Assembly (NCBI RefSeq): GCF_965262965.1
Contig: NZ_OZ253573.1
Coordinates: 806,001-870,000 of the forward strand
DNA length: 64,000 nucleotides
Reading direction: 5' to 3'
From: Poriferisodalis sp965262965
Lineage (GTDB): Bacteria; Actinomycetota; Acidimicrobiia; Acidimicrobiales; Poriferisodalaceae
Shown here: positions 1 through 9,056 of the stretch, one piece after another
How the letters are laid out: each line of letters begins with the position of its first letter
Numbering within the stretch: position 1 is the stretch's first letter
Notes under the pieces: generated by a model
What the model saw: the letters and a program-made list of their open reading frames with translations, nothing else
The model's database searches: none
What the model was told of the DNA's origin: nothing
Made by a program: the position numbers and the translations under genes

Positions 1-1566
1 ATGCAGGTCAGCTATCTCGGAGGCGGCTTCGGCGCCAAGAACGGCTGCAAGACCGAGCCGATAGCGGCGCTGCTCGCACGCAAGGCCGGAGCGCCGGTTC
101 GGTACTGCCTCACGATGGACGAGGGCTTCTTGACCATGCGCCAGCACAACGCACGTCTGAGGTTGCGCACCGGCGTGATGTCCGACGGCACCCTGGTAGC
201 CCGCGAGGCCGAGGTGCTGCTCGACGCGGGTGCCTATGCCGATGCGAGTCCCCTGGTTGCAGAGAAGGCGGGCTACCGGGTCGCCGGGCCGTACCGATGG
301 CAGCACATCCGCACGGTCACCGATGCGGTGCTCACGAACACCACTCCCGCGGGCCCGTTCCGGGGCTTCGGCGGCCCCCAGGCCAACTTCGCCTGCGAGA
401 GCCAGATCGACATGATCGCCGAACGGCTGGGAATTGACCCCGTCGAGCTTCGCCGCCGCAACCTGATCGGATTGGGCGAGGCCTACGTGCCGGGCGAATC
501 GGCCATGGACTCCGACCTCGCTGAGGGACTCGAGCTCGTGGCCGACCGCATCGGCATGGACCAGGCGCGCCCTGCGGGCCGAGGCCGAGGCGTGGCAGTG
601 GGCTTCAAGGATTCGGGCGGGGTCAACAAGCCGGCACAAGCCCGTATCAAGGTGGCCACCAGCGGCGATGCGTGGGTGCAATGCGGCACCGTCGAGATGG
701 GCCAGGGCGCCCAGACAGCGTTGCGTGAGGTCGCGGCTCGTGTGCTCGACGTGCCCCGATCACGGGTCCATTGGTCTGACCTCGACACCGACCACACCCC
801 GTTCGACCAAGGCACGAATGCCTCCTCGTCCATCTCGGTGATGGGTCAGGCCGTGCAGAAAGCCGCCGAGGCCGCTCGTCTGCGCATCCTGCAATTCTCA
901 GCTACAGCGCTGGAGGTACCGGTGGAGCGCACCGATTTCACCGACGGCATGGTGCTGGTCTCACCCCAGGACGGCGCCGGCGAACCGGACCGCCGCCCGC
1001 TTGCCCCACTGGTCATGAGCACCTACGGCGGGACCGGATACGAGTTCACCGGCGAGGGCTTCTTCAAGGCTCCCAGCGACAGCCGGGCCCCGCTCGAATC
1101 ACCATGCGTGTCGTGGGAGTACGGCTGGGGGGCTGCGGAAGTCTCCGTCGACGCCGACACCGGAGTGGTCACCGTGCACCGCTTGGTGGTGTCCGGCGAT
1201 GCGGGGACTGTGCTGCACGACGGAGCCTGCCGTGGCCAGGACGAGGGTGCCGCGATCATGGGGCTTGGCGGTGCTCTGTTCGAGACCATGCGCTTCGATG
1301 GCCCTGTGCTTGCCAACGGGAGGCTTGTCGACTACCGCGTGCCCCGATCCAGCGATCTGCCGGCGGAGTTCGTCTCGATCACCCAGGAACAGGGGCACGG
1401 ACCGGGACCGTTCGGGTCGAAAGGCCTCGGTGAAGGAGCGATGCTGCCCGTGGCATCGGCCATCGCGAATGCCATTGCCGATGCGACCGGTGTGCGCGTG
1501 ACCTCGATGCCGCTGACCGGTGAGACCTTTCTTGCCGCGCTCGATGCCGCCCGGGACACCAAGTGA
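1..1566 (+). CDS. Molybdenum hydroxylase (xanthine dehydrogenase family), molybdopterin-binding subunit, 5'-truncated by window
   Basis: C-terminal 521 residues of a large molybdopterin subunit of the xanthine dehydrogenase/aldehyde oxidase/CO dehydrogenase family, which hydroxylates a carbon using water. Visible are the cofactor loop GGGFGAKN near residue 8, the GPFRGFGGPQ motif near residue 118, MGQGAQT near 234, and the family's catalytic Glu in KGLGE (Glu478 of this fragment). Family members are usually about 700-790 residues, so 200 or more residues lie before base 1; the ATG at position 1 is probably internal. It overlaps the following VOC gene by 4 bases (GTGA), implying translational coupling. 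The Fe-S and FAD partners, if any, lie outside the window. Substrate unknown. Confidence 0.9.
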   Translation: MQVSYLGGGFGAKNGCKTEPIAALLARKAGAPVRYCLTMDEGFLTMRQHNARLRLRTGVMSDGTLVAREAEVLLDAGAYADASPLVAEKAGYRVAGPYRWQHIRTVTDAVLTNTTPAGPFRGFGGPQANFACESQIDMIAERLGIDPVELRRRNLIGLGEAYVPGESAMDSDLAEGLELVADRIGMDQARPAGRGRGVAVGFKDSGGVNKPAQARIKVATSGDAWVQCGTVEMGQGAQTALREVAARVLDVPRSRVHWSDLDTDHTPFDQGTNASSSISVMGQAVQKAAEAARLRILQFSATALEVPVERTDFTDGMVLVSPQDGAGEPDRRPLAPLVMSTYGGTGYEFTGEGFFKAPSDSRAPLESPCVSWEYGWGAAEVSVDADTGVVTVHRLVVSGDAGTVLHDGACRGQDEGAAIMGLGGALFETMRFDGPVLANGRLVDYRVPRSSDLPAEFVSITQEQGHGPGPFGSKGLGEGAMLPVASAIANAIADATGVRVTSMPLTGETFLAALDAARDTK

Positions 1567-2465
1567 GCGTCAGCTCTGGCCAGCCTGCATGGGCGGTCAC
1601 TCACTTGCGGCACATCGCAGTGCGATGCAGCGCATTCGACGAGTGCGTCGACTACTACGCCGGGCCGTGGGGGCTGCAGCGGCTAGGAGATTCTGATGCT
1701 CACAACGCAGTGCTGCGCGCCACAGGCGCCGAACACCATGTGCTGGAGCTGCATCGAGCCGATCGCAACGGCATTGACCACATCAGCTTCGGACTCGCCG
1801 ACAACCGGGCCGTCGACGCAGCAGCCTCCGTGCTGGCGGGCCGCGGCGTAACCCTGCTCAGCGAGCCTGCGGCGCTGGACCGACCAGGTGAGGGCTACGG
1901 CTTTCGCATTGCCGACCCTGAAGGCCGGGTCGTCGAGTTGGCCGCGTGCCTCGAGGCCGTGTCGGCACTGCCGGCCGATGCGACCCCCACCAAGATCGCT
2001 CACGTCGTGCTCAACACCGCCGACATCGAGGCGCTCTGCCAATGGTGGTGCGAGCTGCTGGGTTTCCGAGTGAGCGACTGGAGCGAACGCCAGATGGTGT
2101 TCCTGCGCTGCAACGCCGACCATCACTCCATTGCGTTCAACCGAGCCGAGTGGGCGTCCCTGAACCACGTCGCGTACGAGGTCTCTTCGCTCGACGCGTA
2201 CATGACGTCGCTCGGCCGGCTCACCCGGGCGGGACACACCGTCGGCTGGGGTCCCGGCCGGCACGGGCCAGGCAACAACGCGTTCGGCTACTTCGTGGAC
2301 CCCGCGGGCACTGTGCCCGAGGTCACCGCCGAGGTGCAACAGGTCGACGAGGCCACTTGGGTGCCGCGGGCTTGGCCACGTACACCGGAGCTGTCCGATC
2401 GCTGGGGCACAGCCGGACCCCCATCGGCCAAAATGCGGCAACAGATGGCCGGAACCCCCGAATAG
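1563..2465 (+). CDS. Two-domain VOC family protein (extradiol dioxygenase/glyoxalase-like)
   Basis: 300-residue protein with two vicinal-oxygen-chelate modules. The first begins at LRHIAVRCSAFDECVDYY (about residue 12) and the second at KIAHVVLNTADIEALCQWW (about residue 143). The layout resembles type I extradiol ring-cleavage dioxygenases. Candidate metal ligands are His in the second module (LNHVAYEV) and Glu in VPEVTAEVQ. The GTG start overlaps the stop of the molybdenum hydroxylase, so the two are probably co-translated, which suggests cleavage or isomerisation of the hydroxylated product. Dioxygenase activity is inferred from domain layout only; other VOC activities are possible. Confidence 0.8.
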   Translation: MSVSSGQPAWAVTHLRHIAVRCSAFDECVDYYAGPWGLQRLGDSDAHNAVLRATGAEHHVLELHRADRNGIDHISFGLADNRAVDAAASVLAGRGVTLLSEPAALDRPGEGYGFRIADPEGRVVELAACLEAVSALPADATPTKIAHVVLNTADIEALCQWWCELLGFRVSDWSERQMVFLRCNADHHSIAFNRAEWASLNHVAYEVSSLDAYMTSLGRLTRAGHTVGWGPGRHGPGNNAFGYFVDPAGTVPEVTAEVQQVDEATWVPRAWPRTPELSDRWGTAGPPSAKMRQQMAGTPE

Positions 2466-2487
2466 CCGAGCTGGCTGAACGGGCCGG

Positions 2488-3519
2488 CTAGCTGAGGTTT
2501 CGCAGGGAAGCGGCCGCTCGGTCGACAACTTCGGGGGACTCGCCGATCAGCACGATCACCGGGAGGAGCGGGCCATTCGCAGACTCGATGCGCCAGCTTC
2601 GCCCCACCGCCTGAACTTCGTGGCAGCTACCGTCGGGAGTGCTGAACCACCCCTTCGCCCGCACCAGTATCTCGGGCGGAGATTCAAACCAGCGAGAGAC
2701 ATTCGTCATCTCCCATGGTCCCGCCGGGTTGACAACGGCAGTCGCAACCTCAAACGGATGCTCACCCGCATCGGCACGAAACGTCGCTCCTCGCAGTGCA
2801 GCGCCGAGCAGCACGCGGGGATCGATACGCCCGTGAACCGAGGGAACGACCATCCGACCCGGCGCCAATTCGCCGATCCGGCGCGTCAGGGACTGAACCA
2901 TTTCGTCGTCCACCTGATCGACCTTCGAGAGCACCACCAAGTGCGACACGTCGATCTGGCGTCGCACGGCGGGTGCGAGCCGGGGGTCGTCCAGTTGGAA
3001 TGCAAGCTGCTGCGCATCCACAACAGCCACAACCCCGTCGAGCACGCAACCGACTGCCGATTCGGTTGCCGCTGCCAGCGTGGCGGGATCGGCAATCCCG
3101 CTGGCCTCCACCACGATGGCGTCGCTGGTTCCCGCGCTGGCGAGGCCTTCCAAGGTCTCGGCGAGGTCGTCCACCAAGGCACAGCACGCACAGCCATTGG
3201 TGAGTTCGACCCGATCGGGCGTTCGTGACGCGACTGGCAGGCCGTCAATTGCCATCGCATCGATGTTCACGGGCCCGATGTCGTTCACGACCGCAGCGAT
3301 TCGCAGGCCAGCGGGCTCGGCCAGCAGCCGCCACAGCACCGTGGTCTTGCCACTGCCGAGAAAACCCGTCAACACCGTGACCCCGACGACCTGTTCACCG
3401 GCATCCTCGGTCGGCCGACCGGCCGCGACGATCTGCCCGATAGCGGCCTGCCAGGAAACATCGAGCTGTCCTACGTCAGCTTGCGTCGCGCCGGTCCCCG
3501 CAGGACTGCTCATGCCCAT
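2488..3519 (-). CDS. CobW/P47K-type GTP-binding metallochaperone
   Basis: 343-residue CobW/COG0523 GTPase. It has Walker A TGFLGSGKTT (residues 51-60), the family's metal-binding CxCC signature (Cys110, Cys112, Cys113) in NGCACCALVDD, the switch region VVEASGIADP and the G4-like LSKVDQVDD. About 45 poorly conserved residues precede the G domain, so the real start may lie a few codons inside (Met3 is also possible). Such proteins use GTP hydrolysis to deliver zinc, cobalt or iron to enzymes. It converges with the VOC gene, with only 22 bases between the stops. A client among the nearby metalloenzymes is plausible but not shown. Confidence 0.9.
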   Translation of the reverse strand: MGMSSPAGTGATQADVGQLDVSWQAAIGQIVAAGRPTEDAGEQVVGVTVLTGFLGSGKTTVLWRLLAEPAGLRIAAVVNDIGPVNIDAMAIDGLPVASRTPDRVELTNGCACCALVDDLAETLEGLASAGTSDAIVVEASGIADPATLAAATESAVGCVLDGVVAVVDAQQLAFQLDDPRLAPAVRRQIDVSHLVVLSKVDQVDDEMVQSLTRRIGELAPGRMVVPSVHGRIDPRVLLGAALRGATFRADAGEHPFEVATAVVNPAGPWEMTNVSRWFESPPEILVRAKGWFSTPDGSCHEVQAVGRSWRIESANGPLLPVIVLIGESPEVVDRAAASLRNLS

Positions 3520-3588
3520 GATGGCGATTATCCCTTGCCGCCGCAGCTCACGAACCCGGTGCCGGCTGCATTTCGAGAGCGGAGGGCC

Positions 3589-4223
3589 TCAATACACCCG
3601 GGGCACGATGCGCCACGGCACCCTTTCCCGGTATTGCTCCCACAGCTGGCCGTACTTTGCCGCGCAGCGCCGATCATCGGAGCGCTCCCGCGGGACGAGC
3701 AGCGCTACGTAGTACAGCGGGTACAGCCACGGACCAACTACCTGGGGCAAGCCGAGGGCAAGCGAGAGGCCGGTCGCCATCAGAATCTCGCCGAGGTAAT
3801 TGATGTGACGCGAGAGGCCTCAGAAACCGTTCGCCAACAGATGGCGATCACCGTCGAACAGCTGCGGGTTGACCCGGCGTCCGAGATAGAGCTCGCCAAG
3901 CAGACCGTCTCCCCCTGAAGGCGCACTCAGTACCACCGTGCCGGATGCCAGCAAGCCCAGTGTCAATGCACCCGCAGCGCCCTCCCAGCGGTGCCGCCAG
4001 AGCCAATCCCACGACATGACGCCTCCGGCGCAGACGGCGATCCAGATCCCCAGCGTGACCACGAGCACCGCCAGGCCGTTGAGTCGATAGCGCAGTTGCT
4101 CGCCGCTGTGTGCATCGCGCGCACATACCCCGCCACGCGGCGTGCCGGCAGGACCAGGTGCAGCACCCCGACAACCGCAAACACGGCCCAGGGCGCAAAG
4201 AACCCCGCCACGAGGTTGGTCAC
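3589..4223 (-). pseudogene. Decayed ERG4/ERG24-family sterol reductase (frameshift, internal deletion, TGA)
   Basis: Remnant of a membrane sterol C14/C24 or 7-dehydrocholesterol reductase. From the GTG at 4223 (overlapping the SDR stop) the N-terminal part reads to VAGYVRAMH. A frameshift near 4118 moves the gene to the frame giving GEQLRYRLNGLAVLVVTLG and GRRVNPQLFD. About 200 residues expected in intact relatives are then missing. The next segment, HLLANGF, is followed by an in-frame TGA (3820-3822) exactly where the family has Trp, then GLSRHINYLGEIL and the C-terminal ERSDDRRCAAKYGQLWEQY ... RIVPRVY signature. Three independent lesions make it non-functional. Family membership rests on the NPQLFD, RHINYLGE and KYG..W..Y motifs. 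Confidence 0.8.
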
Positions 4224-4993
4224 GTCAGATGTCTCGTGCTCCTGCCGATGAGCCGGACCGCCGTCCGCCGGGCAAGAAGGCGCCCCATGAGCACAGCGGT
4301 CATCCGGTTGAGGTGGCCCGGCACCAGCCGCGGTCCCCGGCCGAGCCCGTCGAGTGTTCGGCGTGCAGCCTCATCGGGAGCCAGCATGCCGGGCACGTCG
4401 CGGCCGAACGATCTCATATATCCCGGGGTGCGCATCGCGCCGGCACAGCAGGCGACAATGTCGATACCGTGCGACCGCAGTTCGTACCAGAGCCCCTCAG
4501 CGAGAATGAGGTTGAACGCCTTGCTGGCCGCATAGACGGAAATATGAGGCGTCCCTTGCAGGCCCGAGAGCGATGACATCAGCACCACAGCGCCCTTGCC
4601 CCTGCTGCCCATGGACGGCACCAAGGCCCGCAGGGCAAGCAGCGGCCCACGCACATTGACGTCCACCGCCTGTTCGATTTCCACGTCGGAGGCTTCCAGG
4701 AACGGGCCCGCCGGTGTGAACGCCGCGTTGTAGACGACGATCCCGAGGTCCAGCCCAGCCACAGCGTCCGCGAGCGCTGCGGTGAACTCGGGATCGGCCA
4801 GATCCAGGACCACGCATCGGACTTCGATCTCGTACTCGGAGGTGAGCCGTTCTGAGAGTTCGGCCAACAACTGAGCGCGGCGCGCCACCAGCACCAGACT
4901 CATGCCCCGTTCAGCGAGCTGGACGGCAAACGCGGCGCCGAGCCCTTCCGAGGCGCCGGCCACGACGGCCCACTTCCCGTAAACGTCCGGCAA
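4220..4993 (-). CDS. SDR family NAD(P)-dependent oxidoreductase
   Basis: 257-residue classical short-chain dehydrogenase/reductase. It has the nucleotide loop GASEGLGAA near residue 13, the NAA motif (VVYNAAF), the catalytic Ser of MSSLSG thirteen residues before the Tyr of YAASK, and a C-terminal region rich in Arg. The start codon appears to be TTG at 4993, because the first beta strand KWAVVAGAS begins seven residues later and no ATG or GTG is better placed. It overlaps the downstream sterol reductase remnant by 4 bases (GTGA), so the two were one operon. A sterol or steroid substrate is therefore possible, but that is inference from position only. Confidence 0.88.
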   Translation of the reverse strand: MPDVYGKWAVVAGASEGLGAAFAVQLAERGMSLVLVARRAQLLAELSERLTSEYEIEVRCVVLDLADPEFTAALADAVAGLDLGIVVYNAAFTPAGPFLEASDVEIEQAVDVNVRGPLLALRALVPSMGSRGKGAVVLMSSLSGLQGTPHISVYAASKAFNLILAEGLWYELRSHGIDIVACCAGAMRTPGYMRSFGRDVPGMLAPDEAARRTLDGLGRGPRLVPGHLNRMTAVLMGRLLARRTAVRLIGRSTRHLT

Positions 4994-5070
4994 GGAACGG
5001 GCCCGTCGAGGTGATCTTCAAAGGATGGACACTCGACCTCCAGCAATCAGGATTCGCCGCCCGAATCAAT

Positions 5071-6732
5071 TCACGAAGCGGGCTCGCCTCCCAGCACTGT
5101 GTCGTACACGGCAATGTCTCGCAGCGCCATCGGATCGACCTCGTAGGGATCGTCGTCGAGCACGGTGAAATCGGCGAGCTTGCCCGCCTCGATCGAGCCC
5201 AACCAGTCGTCACGAGCCAGCACATGAGCTGCGTCGATCGTGATCGCACGCAGCGCGCGGTCTACCGAGATCCTCTCCCCCGGCGCCATGACGGTCTCGC
5301 CGTCGGCGCCGACGCGATTCACGGCGCACCAGGCAGCTAGCAGCGGCGACAGCGGAGTGACCACCAGGTTGAAATCGCTGTGCAGTGCAAAGGTTGCGCC
5401 GGCGCGCTCCAGCGAGCCCAACCGGGCTGTGGCTTCGCTGCGATCGGGGCCGAATCCGTGATCGGAGTGGAGCTGCGCGCGGAAGTGCACGAAGTAGACG
5501 TTCACGCTGGCGAGCCCGCCCAGTGCCGCCAGGCGTTTCGCCTGCGCCGGCGTCGAGATGCAGTAGTGCTCGATTGTGAAACGGTGGTCGAAGCGCGGGT
5601 GCTCGGCCTGCAGCGCGGCGAGCGTGTCCAGCGTCATGTCGACCGTACGGTCGCCGTTGGCGTGGGAGTGGATCTGCACGCCCGCCTGCCAGAACGGCCG
5701 CATCCGCTCGACCATGTCCTCCCACGGCACCTCGCCGGTGTAGGCGGTGTCTTCGTCGAGGTAGCCGGGTGCATTCATCACCAGTGTCATCGACGGGTAC
5801 GAGCCGTCGTTCACGTACTTCACACCGTGGGTGTTGAGCCGATCGTCGCCCTCGGCTCGCTTCGAGGCGAGGAAATCGAGCATGTCGCTGCCATAGGTGC
5901 GCACCAGCTTCGGCTCGAAGGGGATCATGTAGATGCGCAGCGGGAACGTGCCCTCGGCGATGGCCGCTGCATGGTCGTCCCACTCGGGCTCGAAACCGTC
6001 CGCCATGCCCCACAGCAGGTCCGCTGTCGTCGTAATGCCGGCTGCTTGGGCAACCGCACCCATGCGATCGATGGCCGCACGGCCAGTTCCCGGTCCGTAG
6101 ACCGAGGCGGCCACCGGGCGTGTGGCCCGAGCTGTCGCCTCGGTCTCCACGAACCAGCCGTTCAGCCGGCCGTCGGGATAGCGGCCCAGACCGTGGCCGA
6201 TCGAGTCGTCGTCGACGCCGATCAATTCGAGCATCGGAGAGTTTGCATAGACGATGTGCGGCGCATACGCGCAGATCCACATCGGCACGGTGTCGCTGAT
6301 CTCGTCGAGCATGTCGCGGTCCAGGTGGCCGTCCTGGCTGGCGGGGTCGTAACCCCAGGCGGTCAGCGGCTCGCCGGGATCGGCGTGCTCGGCCGTCAGC
6401 ACCCGCAGCTGGTGCAGCACCGAGTCTCGGCTCGGCAGCCCTTTGCGCAACCCGGTCGGCGAGGCCGAGTCGATCGGTCCGACGTAGTGCAGCCCCATGT
6501 AGGTGCCGCTGAGCCGCAAGTGGGTGTGCGGGTCGATGAAGCCCGGAAGGATCACTTTGCCGGCGTAGCGGTCGTCGACATCGAAGGGGTAGCGCCGCAG
6601 CCACGGCTGCATCGATTCCATCGAGCCGACCGACACGATGCGCCCGTCTGCGACGGCAACTGCACTGCCATGGGGCCGGCCCGGGTCCATGGTGTGGATG
6701 CGGGTCGCCGGGTACACCGTGATGCGTTCCAT
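5071..6732 (-). CDS. Amidohydrolase family protein (YtcJ/Amidohydro_3-like)
   Basis: 553-residue metal-dependent amidohydrolase. The N-terminal beta-sandwich portion leads into the metal motif GFIDPHTHLRLSG (His69, His71). Later candidates are the His residues of QIHSHANGDRTVD and RFTIEHYC, and the Asp of FALHSDFNLVVTPLSP. The C-terminal part (IDAAHVLARDDWLGSIEAGKLADFTVLDDDPYEVD in sense) is typical of the imidazolone-propionase-like or YtcJ branch. These enzymes hydrolyse amide or imine bonds, often of cyclic substrates. It is the last gene of a minus-strand run with an LLM oxidoreductase and two P450s. Substrate unknown. Confidence 0.9.
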   Translation of the reverse strand: MERITVYPATRIHTMDPGRPHGSAVAVADGRIVSVGSMESMQPWLRRYPFDVDDRYAGKVILPGFIDPHTHLRLSGTYMGLHYVGPIDSASPTGLRKGLPSRDSVLHQLRVLTAEHADPGEPLTAWGYDPASQDGHLDRDMLDEISDTVPMWICAYAPHIVYANSPMLELIGVDDDSIGHGLGRYPDGRLNGWFVETEATARATRPVAASVYGPGTGRAAIDRMGAVAQAAGITTTADLLWGMADGFEPEWDDHAAAIAEGTFPLRIYMIPFEPKLVRTYGSDMLDFLASKRAEGDDRLNTHGVKYVNDGSYPSMTLVMNAPGYLDEDTAYTGEVPWEDMVERMRPFWQAGVQIHSHANGDRTVDMTLDTLAALQAEHPRFDHRFTIEHYCISTPAQAKRLAALGGLASVNVYFVHFRAQLHSDHGFGPDRSEATARLGSLERAGATFALHSDFNLVVTPLSPLLAAWCAVNRVGADGETVMAPGERISVDRALRAITIDAAHVLARDDWLGSIEAGKLADFTVLDDDPYEVDPMALRDIAVYDTVLGGEPAS

Positions 6733-6798
6733 TGGCCTCCCCTGTGTGCTGGCGCGACCCTAGATGAGCATTTCGGCGAGTTGCCGCCTGTGGAAGGG

Positions 6799-7683
6799 TC
6801 AGGTCAGTGAGATGAAATGCTCCAGGGCCGCGATCTGCTCTGCGGTGCTCTGGAGGTTCGCAGCGGGGTTGCCGCCCCACTCGCATGTGGTGCTCTGGCA
6901 ATTGACGGAGAAGTGCGTGAAGCCAGCGTTGCGGGCCTCGTCCACCAGGCCTGTCCATCCATCCGGGCCAATGCCGTAGTTGGCCTCGGCTTCAAGAGCG
7001 AAGTCCGTTGGGTCACGACCCTGCTCTGCGAGCATTTCTCGCAACGTCTCCGCAAGCGCCACCGTGTCAGGCCCCGAGTCGCCGAAGGTGAACCCGTCCC
7101 CATGGCGGGCAGCTCGTCGCAGAGCAGCAGGCGTATAGCCGCCGAACCAGATCGGGATGCGGCGGTTCGGCCGCGGCCGGATGCCGGCCCGGTCGATCCG
7201 GTGAAACTCGCTCGTGTAGTCGATGACGTCGTCCTCCCACAGTGCACGGATGACGGCGATCTGATCGTCGAGCAGTGCGCCCCGCCGTTCCCAGTCGGCG
7301 CCAAGCGACTTGTATTCGACATAGTTCCAGCCCGAGCCCACGCCCAGCCGGAAGCGCCCGCCCGACAGCAGATCCACCTCGGCCGCCTGCTTGGCCACCA
7401 GTGCCGCCTGCCGCTGCGGAAGGATGATGATGCCGGTCTCGAACTCGATCGTGCTGGTGACCCCCGCCAAGTAGCCGAAGAGCACGAATGGCTCGTGGAA
7501 ATCGTCCCGCTCGGTGTAGGGACCCCAGAACGCCGGCTCCCGCCCGGAATGTTCGGCGCCGAGCACATGGTCGTAGGTGACGATGTGCGAGTAGCCCAGC
7601 GACTCGGCTGCTTGGGCCCAGTCGCGCAGGGCGATCGGGTCGGTTCCGATCTCGCAGGTCGGCAGGACAGCTCCGAATCTCAT
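6799..7683 (-). CDS. LLM class (F420-type) oxidoreductase
   Basis: Luciferase-like monooxygenase fold, about 294 residues from the ATG at 7683. The start is set by MRFGAVLPTCEIG, the first beta strand, and by an AAGGA-like ribosome site. A longer open frame reaches back into the P450 gene but is not protein-like. Features are the GVGSGWNYVEYKSLG segment (typical of TIGR03619-like F420 enzymes), a QAALVAKQAAEVDLLSGGR helix and the RPRPNRRIPIWFGG strand. It lies 20 bases after the P450 stop, so probably co-transcribed. Likely an F420- or FMNH2-dependent oxidoreductase; substrate unknown. Confidence 0.88.
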   Translation of the reverse strand: MRFGAVLPTCEIGTDPIALRDWAQAAESLGYSHIVTYDHVLGAEHSGREPAFWGPYTERDDFHEPFVLFGYLAGVTSTIEFETGIIILPQRQAALVAKQAAEVDLLSGGRFRLGVGSGWNYVEYKSLGADWERRGALLDDQIAVIRALWEDDVIDYTSEFHRIDRAGIRPRPNRRIPIWFGGYTPAALRRAARHGDGFTFGDSGPDTVALAETLREMLAEQGRDPTDFALEAEANYGIGPDGWTGLVDEARNAGFTHFSVNCQSTTCEWGGNPAANLQSTAEQIAALEHFISLT

Positions 7684-7703
7684 CAGCTCAGTCCTTCGCC
7701 TGT

Positions 7704-8924
7704 TCAGTTCAGGATGCGCAGCGGGATGCTGCGTGGCCCGCGAATCGGCCCGACTGACCACATGACCTCGTCGGGCTCGACAGCCAGTTCGAAGCGCGGG
7801 TAGCGCTCCAGCCAGGCGTTGAGACCGACTCGCAGTTCCATCCGGGCCAAGTTCGAGCCCAGGCAGCGATGGACGCCGACCCCAAACGCCATGTGGCGGT
7901 TGTCCTCGCGATCCATGATGAACTCGTCAGGCTGGTCGAAGTAGTCAGGATCGCGATTCGCCGACGGGTAGGAGAGCAGCAACCGTTTCCCGCCTGAGAC
8001 CGGACATCCCGCGATCTCGGCATCGTCGGTGATGTATCGGGCGATCGTGGCCGGGCTGTAGAAACGCAGGAACTCCTCGACAGCGCTGGGCATGAGGTCG
8101 GGGTCGGCCACTAGGCGTTCCAGGTCGTCGGAATGGGTTCCGAGATGGAACAGCATCGAGCCCAACGATGACCAGGTCGTGTCGATCCCGCCGAGCATCA
8201 GCACAAACAGCGCCCCGATGCGCTCCTTGCGGCCGAATGGCCGGGAGTTCCCGTCAGGCAGTTCGGCCTCCGCGCGAAGCACCGTGGAGACGAGGTCGTC
8301 GGGGGCGTCCTCGCCCTGCTCTTCGCGCTCGCGCAGCTGGCTGGCGAAGAACTCCTGCACCTCTCGAGACGCGGTCCGTGCGATCTCCAGGTCGCCCAAG
8401 CCCTCCTTCAGCATGGCATCGGCCCAGCGCCGGAAGCTCGGCCCCATCTCCGGAGACACGCCGAACAGGTATCCCATGATGTCGATCGGCAACAGCTGCG
8501 CGTAGTCGATGGCCCCGTCGACCACGTCCCGGCCTTCGGTGGCGTCGAGCAACTGCTCAGCCATGGCGACCACCGTCGGCTCAAGCTCGTCAGTGGCTCC
8601 TGGGCTGAATGACGGCAGCAGCGCCCGACGGATCGGGCCGTGCTCGGGCGGGTCCAGCGTGATGGGGGGTAATTCCAGACCGATGTTGTCGGGATGGTTG
8701 TCGTTGATGACGGTGATGCGGTTCGAGAACGTCTCGGTGTCTCTGGCGGTGTCCACGATGTCGGCATGGCGGCTCACGAGGTAGGCCCCCCAGAACCGCT
8801 CCGTCTGGGCAACCGGGCACTCCTCGCGCAGTTCGGCCAAGATCTCCGGGCTCTTCGCAGCCCACTCGTCGCTCAGGTGGTCGAAGTCGGTCTTCCAGTC
8901 CGCGACTCGCGGTCGTTCTGCCAC
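7704..8924 (-). CDS. Cytochrome P450 (tandem copy 1)
   Basis: Soluble bacterial P450. It has the I-helix motif GGIDTT near residue 245, ExxR in AVEEFLRFYSP, and the heme loop FGVGVHRCLGSNLA with the axial Cys at residue 354. I chose the GTG at 8924, not the GTG at 8969, because it yields MAERPRVADWKTDFDHL, aligning end to end with the neighbouring paralogue (both then 406 residues). DPPEHGPIRRALLPSFSP is shared with P450cam-like enzymes. No ferredoxin or reductase is encoded nearby, so electron partners must come from elsewhere. It follows the paralogue after about 130 bases. Confidence 0.93.
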   Translation of the reverse strand: MAERPRVADWKTDFDHLSDEWAAKSPEILAELREECPVAQTERFWGAYLVSRHADIVDTARDTETFSNRITVINDNHPDNIGLELPPITLDPPEHGPIRRALLPSFSPGATDELEPTVVAMAEQLLDATEGRDVVDGAIDYAQLLPIDIMGYLFGVSPEMGPSFRRWADAMLKEGLGDLEIARTASREVQEFFASQLREREEQGEDAPDDLVSTVLRAEAELPDGNSRPFGRKERIGALFVLMLGGIDTTWSSLGSMLFHLGTHSDDLERLVADPDLMPSAVEEFLRFYSPATIARYITDDAEIAGCPVSGGKRLLLSYPSANRDPDYFDQPDEFIMDREDNRHMAFGVGVHRCLGSNLARMELRVGLNAWLERYPRFELAVEPDEVMWSVGPIRGPRSIPLRILN

Positions 8925-9036
8925 GGCAACCCAGCTTCCCTCAGACCAATGGCTCCCGCCATTCGTCACTCCGAATCGGCTCCGATGATATGCGCGACCA
9001 GTGAACCGATGCCCGATAAGCCAGCCAACTCAGGGG

Positions 9037-9056
9037 CCAGAACCCCGGGGCTCTGG
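9037..9056 (-). terminator. Hairpin after second P450 gene
   Basis: A 20-base inverted repeat with arms CCAGAACCCC and GGGGCTCTGG (one mismatch, essentially no loop) lies directly after the stop of the P450 at 9057. There is no clear T-run, so it may attenuate or stabilise the transcript rather than terminate it fully. Confidence 0.4.

Noticed and set aside
3820..3822. TGA read as Trp (recoding) in the sterol reductase
   Set aside because: TGA ends many intact genes here, and the locus also has a frameshift and a large deletion.
5210..6958. 582-residue and 476-residue frames overlapping the amidohydrolase gene
   Set aside because: Arg/Gly/His-rich, no domains, and fully covered by the amidohydrolase reading frame.
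7684..7761. Upstream extension of the LLM gene at 6799
   Set aside because: It overlaps the P450 C terminus and adds residues not seen in the family; the ATG at 7683 fits the first strand.
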